DNA from: Beijerinckia mobilis
Lineage (GTDB): Bacteria; Pseudomonadota; Alphaproteobacteria; Rhizobiales; Beijerinckiaceae
Assembly: GCF_000745425.1 (NCBI RefSeq)
Contig: NZ_JQJH01000006.1
Coordinates: 124,001-188,000, forward strand
Direction of reading: 5' to 3'
Length of the DNA: 64,000 bases
Position numbers and translations under genes: made by a program. How positions within the stretch are numbered: position 1 is the first letter of the stretch; every line of letters begins with the position of its first letter. Shown in pieces: positions 59,224 to 64,000 of the stretch. Below the pieces are notes generated by a model. It saw nothing but the letters and a program-made list of their open reading frames with translations. It searched no databases and had not been told where the DNA came from.

Positions 59224-59572
59224 GGTTTCAGATCTACCGTCAGTTCAGAGACAGGGTAACACAAGGTCCTCGTTGAGGAAAAGCTTCAGAAGGAAGCAGC
59301 GATTCCGCTCCCGATCCCCACATTCCCCCCGCCGACAAGCGCGCCGGGGGATGAGAGAAGCAGGACCATCGCTCCACCGAACGAATTCATCGGCGATATT
59401 CCCGCTTGGGCGATAGTCCGGCCGCGATAGCATCAAACCAAAACCAAGTTCGACATTTCAGTTTGGTACCGGAGCCTACGGCCGCTTCCCTTGAGAAGCC
59501 TGGGGAGAAGCTCAACACTATCATCCCCAGATCGATAGGGCAAAAACGGGGCCAAACGCGTGAGTGATGGCT
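59224..59572. other. Spacer between apaG and metZ
   Basis: About 350 bases with no gene on either strand; it must carry the apaG promoter. Nothing notable beyond short A-rich runs. Confidence 0.45.
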
Positions 59573-60799
59573 TCATTCAGCAGCCATCGGCTTGCTTTCG
59601 AGCACGGCAAGCGCAGCGCCGAGATCGGCGAGAAGATCCTCGGCATCTTCGAGTCCGACCGACAGGCGCAACATGCCATCGCCAATGCCCATCTCGGCGC
59701 GTGCCTCGGGTGTCAAACGCTGGTGGGTCGTCGTCGCCGGATGGGTGATAAGGCTCTTGGCATCGCCGAGATTGTTCGAAATCTTGATGATCGACAGAGC
59801 ATTGGCGAAAGCGAATGCGGCGGGTTTGCCACCGGCGAGATCGAATGCGACCAATGTGCCACCACCCGCCATCTGACGGCGGACGATTTCGGCCTGGGGG
59901 TGATCGGCCCGACCCGGATAGGTACAGCGTGAGACGAGCGGATGATTGGCGAGGAAATCGGCAATCCTGCCGGCATTGGCCATCTGCTGATTGACCCGCA
60001 GCGGCAGCGTTTCCAGGGATTTCAGCATGACCCAGGCATTGAAGGGCGACAGAGCCGGCCCGGTCTGGCGCAGATAGGTCTGGATATGCGTCTCGATAAA
60101 CTCACGCGTCGACAGCACGACGCCACCAAGGCAACGCCCCTGCCCGTCGATATGTTTCGTGGCAGAATAGACCACGCAATCGGCGCCGAGCTGCAACGGT
60201 TTCTGCAGGATGGGGGAGGCAAAGGCATTATCGACGACAAGGCGTGCGCCATAATCATGGGCGATGCCCGCAATGGCCGCGATATCATAGACTTCGAGGC
60301 CAGGATTGGTCGGGCTTTCCAGAAACAGCGTCTGCGTCTGCGGCTGCAACGCTGCCTTCCAGGCATTGAGATCCTTGCCATCCACAAGCGTCGTGGCAAT
60401 CCCGTAGCGCGGCAGCAATTCCTGGACGATATAAAGGCAGGAGCCGAACAGGGCACGCGAGGCCACGACATGATCGCCGGCCTTGAGGGGAGCAAGCAGC
60501 GCGGCCGTTACCGCCGCCATGCCGCTCGCGGTACCGCGCGCGGTTTCGGCGCCTTCGAGCAGGGCCATGCGCTCCTCGAACATGGCATTGGTGGGATTGT
60601 TGTAGCGTGAATAAACGAAACCCGGCTCATCGCCCTTGAAACGGGCTTCCGCCGCCTCCATCGAGGGGTAGACATAACCCTGGGTCAGAAACAGCGCTTC
60701 GGATGTCTCGCCGAATTGGGATCGCATGGTTCCGCCATGAACGAGGCGGGTCGCCGGCCGCCAATCCTGCGGGTCGCGCGGTGGCTTATTGTCCTGCAT
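59573..60799 (-). CDS. metZ: O-succinylhomoserine sulfhydrylase
   Basis: A 408-residue PLP enzyme of the Cys/Met metabolism family. It converts O-succinylhomoserine and sulfide to homocysteine. The PLP lysine is in VVYSATKHIDGQGRCLGG. FVYSRYNNPTNAMFEERMA and FLESPTNPGLEVYDI are typical of MetZ. The neighbourhood with dcd, in the divergent direction, is common in Hyphomicrobiales. ATG at 60799 follows GAGGAGGC. A cystathionine gamma-synthase-like role cannot be excluded without assays. Confidence 0.93.
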   Translation of the reverse strand: MQDNKPPRDPQDWRPATRLVHGGTMRSQFGETSEALFLTQGYVYPSMEAAEARFKGDEPGFVYSRYNNPTNAMFEERMALLEGAETARGTASGMAAVTAALLAPLKAGDHVVASRALFGSCLYIVQELLPRYGIATTLVDGKDLNAWKAALQPQTQTLFLESPTNPGLEVYDIAAIAGIAHDYGARLVVDNAFASPILQKPLQLGADCVVYSATKHIDGQGRCLGGVVLSTREFIETHIQTYLRQTGPALSPFNAWVMLKSLETLPLRVNQQMANAGRIADFLANHPLVSRCTYPGRADHPQAEIVRRQMAGGGTLVAFDLAGGKPAAFAFANALSIIKISNNLGDAKSLITHPATTTHQRLTPEARAEMGIGDGMLRLSVGLEDAEDLLADLGAALAVLESKPMAAE

Positions 60800-60937
60800 G
60801 AAAAGCCTCCTCGATGGCTTTAGCCTTAACCGTAGCCTTGAAACTTGAAAAAAAAGCTTCAGATGTGCTTACTGGCGCCTGCATCCCATCTCAAGTCCAG
60901 CGTTTGGAAATTCGGTCCAAATGCCGCAGGAACCATC

Positions 60938-62143
60938 ATGACCGCCCAAGCCCCTTCCCTCACAAGCGCAGACCCGCGTTCTGATACAGCGAATCTGCGT
61001 TCGGAAGGAGCTGGCGGACCTGGTGAATTCGGCTCGCAATTCGGGCTTCTGCCACGGCAAAAGATCGAAGTGATGATACGCCGAGGCATGATCGTCGGGC
61101 CAGAACTCGACGCCGGCCAGATCCAGCCCGCCAGCCTCGATTTGCGGCTCGGCACGCGCGCCTATCGCATCCGAGCGAGCTTTCTTCCAGGCCGGGAGAG
61201 GACCGTCGAAGGCCAGCTCGCCAATCTCAACCCCGAAGCCATTGATCTCGAAGGCGATGGCGCCGTTCTCGAGCGCGGCTGCGTCTATATTATTCCGCTT
61301 CTCGAATCGCTCAAACTGCCGGAAAGCATTTCCGCTATCGCCAATCCGAAAAGCTCGACCGGCCGTCTGGATATTTTCACCCGCCTGATCACCGACCGCA
61401 GCGAGGTCTTCGATCGCGCCGCGCGCGCTTATGAAGGCCCTCTTTATGCCGAAGTCTCGCCGCGCAGTTTCAGCATCCGGGTCCGCAGCGGCACGCGGCT
61501 TAATCAAATCCGCTTTCGCCGGCTGAACTCGCAGCAACTCGACCGCAACGACTTTTCTCTCGACGAAAGAGAATTACGCGAGCGCCATGAGATGCTGCCC
61601 CTGGTCGACGGCCCCTTGAATCTGCGCAACGGGCTCGTGTTGCGCGTCGCGCTGAGCAGCGAACAATTGGGACCCATCATCGGTTACCGCGCGCAGAAAC
61701 ATACCGACATTCTCGATGTCGATCGGGTCGGCGCCTATGCGATCGCCGATTATTGGGAACCGATTGCCGCACGGGCGGATCAACGCCTCATCCTCGATCC
61801 CGGCGAGTTTTATATTCTCGCCAGCCAGGAGAAAATGCACATCCCACCCGATCTCGCAGCGGAAATGGTGCCGATCGACCCGGCAATGGGCGAATTTCGC
61901 GTCCATTACGCCGGATTTTTCGATCCGGGTTTTGGCCATACCATTTCCAACCTTCCCGGTGCGCGAGCGGTTCTCGAAGTCCGCAGCCGCGAGGTCCCGT
62001 TCATTCTCGAGAATGGGCAGGTGGTGGGACGGCTCGTCTATGAAAAAATGGCTGAGCCCCCGCTCTCCGTCTATGGGCAAACAGCAGGCGCACATTACCA
62101 GGGCCAGGGCCTGAAATTATCGAAACATTTCAGGGAAGATTAA
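60938..62143 (+). CDS. dcd: dCTP deaminase-like protein, alphaproteobacterial long form
   Basis: A 401-residue protein with two dUTPase-type domains, longer than the usual 190. LDAGQIQPASLDLRLGTRAYRI and SAIANPKSSTGRLDIFTRLITD (shown here as ANPKSSTGRLDIFTRL) mark the first domain; AEMVPIDPAMGEFRVHYAGF marks the second, with FDPGFGHT. It makes dUTP from dCTP for thymidylate synthesis. The ATG at 60938 follows the AACCATC stretch and gives the family's usual start; longer frames lack conservation. It is divergent from metZ. Confidence 0.92.
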   Translation: MTAQAPSLTSADPRSDTANLRSEGAGGPGEFGSQFGLLPRQKIEVMIRRGMIVGPELDAGQIQPASLDLRLGTRAYRIRASFLPGRERTVEGQLANLNPEAIDLEGDGAVLERGCVYIIPLLESLKLPESISAIANPKSSTGRLDIFTRLITDRSEVFDRAARAYEGPLYAEVSPRSFSIRVRSGTRLNQIRFRRLNSQQLDRNDFSLDERELRERHEMLPLVDGPLNLRNGLVLRVALSSEQLGPIIGYRAQKHTDILDVDRVGAYAIADYWEPIAARADQRLILDPGEFYILASQEKMHIPPDLAAEMVPIDPAMGEFRVHYAGFFDPGFGHTISNLPGARAVLEVRSREVPFILENGQVVGRLVYEKMAEPPLSVYGQTAGAHYQGQGLKLSKHFRED

Positions 62144-62154
62144 GGCTGAAGCGT

Positions 62155-62802
62155 TCAGGAGCGTTCGCGTAGGCCGTAAGTGCGGAACTTCTCGACATTG
62201 ACGGCGATCTCCGTGTCGGAAAGGATACGTGGCGTTCCAATCTGCCGGGCAATCGCATATTGATGGCAAAGTGTTTCAACCTCAACGGCAAGCCACATGG
62301 CCTTGGAGAGGCTCGGCCCGGTCGCGATAATACCGTGGTTGGCCAATAAGCAGCAATTGCGGTCCTGCAAGGCCACCAAAGCCATTTCCGAGAGTTCCTG
62401 AGTGCCAAAGGTCGCGTAATCGCTGCAGCGGATCGTCGGCCCGCCCGCTGCCGCAATCATATAATGAACCGCCGGAATGGTCTCGCGACAGATGGCGAAG
62501 GCGGTGCTATAGAGAGGATGCGCATGGACGACGGCCTGAACGTCCGGACGCGCGGATAAAATGTCACAATGGATCCGCCACTCGGAGGAGGGCAATTGCC
62601 CCGGTGCGAAACGCCCTTCCGACGTCATGAAAACGATGTCTTCCGCCTGCATCTCCTCGTAAGCCATACCGGAAGGCGTGATCAAAAGCCCATCCTGCCA
62701 GCGCAGCGATATATTGCCGGCCGTCCCCTGATTGAGACCCAATCCCCTCATATTGCGGCAGGCTTCGACGATCGACCAACGCAGCGATTCTTCCTCGGAC
62801 AC
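62155..62802 (-). CDS. Class II aldolase/adducin-family protein (fuculose-phosphate aldolase type)
   Basis: A 215-residue zinc aldolase-like protein. The metal-binding histidines are in AVVHAHPLYS and LLANHGIIATG; the catalytic glutamate is in PSSEWRIHCDIL. Landmarks NQGTAGNISLRWQDGLLITPSG fit FucA and related aldolases (shown as QGTAGNISLRW and LLITPSG). The substrate is probably a phosphorylated ketose. The start is GTG at 62802 with AGGGGTGAG ahead; a longer frame to 62868 lacks a good ribosome-binding site. It converges on dcd with an 11-base gap. Confidence 0.88.
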   Translation of the reverse strand: MSEEESLRWSIVEACRNMRGLGLNQGTAGNISLRWQDGLLITPSGMAYEEMQAEDIVFMTSEGRFAPGQLPSSEWRIHCDILSARPDVQAVVHAHPLYSTAFAICRETIPAVHYMIAAAGGPTIRCSDYATFGTQELSEMALVALQDRNCCLLANHGIIATGPSLSKAMWLAVEVETLCHQYAIARQIGTPRILSDTEIAVNVEKFRTYGLRERS

Positions 62803-62890
62803 GCTCTCACCCCTAAAGATTGCAAGCCATCTTCTCTCTCGCAAGGCTGGGAGAAGATGTCCATCCAATCAAGCGACAGGCGTTCCCGCA

Positions 62891-63021
62891 TTATATACCA
62901 CCATTCCGCCGGAATAAGGCGGCGTACTCTTGTAAATCATTGGAATCGATTGATTTGCAAGAATAGATCAGGAATTTGGGAATACCAAACTGCATGGATC
63001 ATGAGGTCTTGTGATCCATAA
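62891..63021 (-). repeat. Dispersed repeat family 1, copy C (inverted)
   Basis: Read on the minus strand it starts with a hairpin (ATGGATCA and TGATCCAT), continues with GTTTGGTATTCCC, contains a second hairpin (TTCTTGCAAATCA and TGATTTACAAGAG) and ends TTATTCC...GGAATGGTGGTATATAA. Block order matches copies A and B. Confidence 0.8.
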
Positions 63022-63152
63022 TGTTTCGCGGACTGCCGCCCCACAGTCGCCGGGACCAAAAGGCAGTGAGATTTGGCACAGAAAAGCAGCAAAACAACGC
63101 GCCTACAGAAGTACCGGGATGTCAATTTCCGCATCCTGGTTCAATTCGCGTT

Positions 63153-63211
63153 CGAGCATTTTTCTGATGACAGTGAATCGTTTCACGATGTCATTGCTTT
63201 GAAAATGCGCT
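63153..63211 (+). repeat. Dispersed repeat family 2, full copy
   Basis: Left arm CGAGCATTTTTCTGATG, central GAATCGTTTCACGATG, right arm TTGAAAATGCGCTGA. Outer arms pair (GAGCATTTTTC with GAAAATGCGCT). The inner hairpin is less perfect than in other copies. Confidence 0.65.
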
Positions 63212-63224
63212 GATTTTGTTGGAC

Positions 63225-63254
63225 GCAGCGTTTCGGATCGATCCGAAACGCTGC
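63225..63254. repeat. 30-bp perfect palindrome
   Basis: The arms are GCAGCGTTTCGGATC and GATCCGAAACGCTGC with no loop. The AGCGTTTC half-site also begins the hairpin after nusA (39898). It may be a bidirectional terminator or a protein-binding site. Confidence 0.75.
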
Positions 63255-63332
63255 TGTTCCCCTGTTCTGGAAAAGTCGAGCCAATTCTGTGTAAATTTGG
63301 ATGGATGAGATTAATCTAAGCCCGGCCTGGTA

Positions 63333-63611
63333 TCAGCACTCGCGCACAGGCATAGTGACAAGCCCTTCTCCGACGAATGGAACATTCTTCTTGGCAGGCG
63401 CACTCAAGAGCCCAATCACATAGCCGGATTGTAAGGCGAACAGGCACAGGAACAGAGCTGTGCTCAATTGAAGCTCGTCGGCTCGCCACAAAGGCGCCGC
63501 GGCCAGACACAGCATGGTGATCGCGCCATAGGACGGAAGCAGGACGAGCACTTTAAAAAAGCGCCCGAGTATGATGCCAACGAGAATAGTCGCAACAATC
63601 AGCATGATCAT
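63333..63611 (-). CDS. Small membrane protein of unknown function
   Basis: A 92-residue protein with three membrane helices (MIMLIVATILVGIILGRFF, VLLPSYGAITMLCLAAAP, LSTALFLCLFALQSGYVIGL). The ATG at 63611 follows AGGGAGG, a strong ribosome-binding site; an in-frame ATG at 63635 lacks one. I do not recognise a family. It lies 80 bases downstream of the partial gene at the window end. Confidence 0.7.
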   Translation of the reverse strand: MIMLIVATILVGIILGRFFKVLVLLPSYGAITMLCLAAAPLWRADELQLSTALFLCLFALQSGYVIGLLSAPAKKNVPFVGEGLVTMPVREC

Positions 63612-63717
63612 TCCAAACCTCCCTGGTAATCTCATTTTTAAGCGCGTGTTTTGAAAGTGCGCTTATTTGTTTTTATACGAGGTGTCTCGATGAACTGGCC
63701 GGCTGGACGTTTCTCTA

Positions 63718-64000
63718 TTATTCCCGGCAAGCAACATCGAGTTGATTCAACGCTTCCCCCAGACCCGTCAAATTGACGGATCCTTTTATTACTTTTTTAT
63801 CCGTCTCGATCTCCAGATCGAGCACCGGGCCCGCCCTCAATAAATTGTCGGCAAGCCCCACTTCAACCGGAAGAAGCACGCCAGCTCCCCCGGAAATCAC
63901 CGTACCGCTCAAGGTGGATGAAAACGCCCCCCCTTGCAAGCGGACTTTTGGTCGCGCTCCCGGCGGAAAGGGCGAGACCACAACAACCACCGCTTCCACA
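63718..64000 (-). CDS. C-terminal part of an unrecognised, probably exported protein
   Basis: The frame is open to the window edge, so only the last 94 residues or so are seen. The segment is beta-strand-rich (VRLQGGAFSSTLSGTVISGG, DLEIETDKKVIKGSVNLTGL) and ends LGEALNQLDVACRE. A conserved-looking cysteine near the end and the alternating hydrophobic pattern suggest a periplasmic protein. The family cannot be assigned from this fragment. Confidence 0.55.
   Translation of the reverse strand, partial: VEAVVVVVSPFPPGARPKVRLQGGAFSSTLSGTVISGGAGVLLPVEVGLADNLLRAGPVLDLEIETDKKVIKGSVNLTGLGEALNQLDVACRE

Larger units (their letters stand above)
63022..63332. other. Repeat-bearing spacer downstream of copy C
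   Basis: About 300 bases with no gene. It holds a full copy of dispersed repeat family 2 (63153-63211) and the 30-bp palindrome at 63225-63254. Confidence 0.5.

Noticed and set aside
60800-60937. Possible SAM-II-type riboswitch ahead of metZ
   Set aside because: A GGTTAAGGCTAAAGCC stretch recalls the 3' end of SAM-II, but the conserved upstream stem and loop sequence could not be found.

Overview
The window looks like a chromosome segment of an alphaproteobacterium of the order Hyphomicrobiales (Rhizobiales), probably near the Beijerinckiaceae. The order call rests on gene order and family content: nfuA-tsaB-rimI-miaB-phoH-ybeY-corC-lnt-xre-metK-trmB on the minus strand facing rimP-nusA-ylxR-infB-rbfA-truB on the plus strand, a class I lysyl-tRNA synthetase, a DUF952-pyrD pair, and metZ opposite a long double-length dCTP deaminase. 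The family name is an inference from overall flavour.

Layout. 1-5.6 kb: truncated outer-membrane porin, an AarF/UbiB kinase, a TPR-methyltransferase and two small exported proteins. 5.8-13.1 kb: a ligase-associated DNA-repair pair (exonuclease and ATP-dependent ligase), followed by an accessory block with an Xre/RES toxin-antitoxin module, a decayed second copy of the ligase 3' end, and a two-gene operon coding a reverse-transcriptase-like protein and a PD-(D/E)XK nuclease. 13.4-23.1 kb: a MATE transporter, pyrD with a broken DUF952 gene, an alpha/beta-hydrolase lacking its catalytic serine, lysS, a lone ThsB-like TIR protein, an AEC transporter and a cellulose-synthase-like glycosyltransferase. 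23.2-47.3 kb: the conserved translation, RNA and cell-envelope block, with unusually long repeat-bearing spacers between genes that are usually packed tightly. 47.6-53.7 kb: tRNA-Ser(GGA) followed by an island with a large serine recombinase, a C-protein-controlled type II restriction-modification system and an HNH nuclease gene interrupted by a stop codon. 53.8-64 kb: SDR/LysR pair, an isolated urease alpha-subunit gene, argE, apaG, metZ, dcd, a class II aldolase and two small or partial genes.

Accessory functions concentrate in anti-phage and genome-conflict systems: the RT-nuclease operon, Xre/RES, the TIR protein, the restriction-modification system and the HNH nuclease. The candidate I consider most likely to be under-described is the RT + PD-(D/E)XK operon at 10,555-12,925. 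Two families of dispersed, hairpin-forming intergenic repeats (three and five copies) lie only between genes, including next to stop codons of nusA and lnt.
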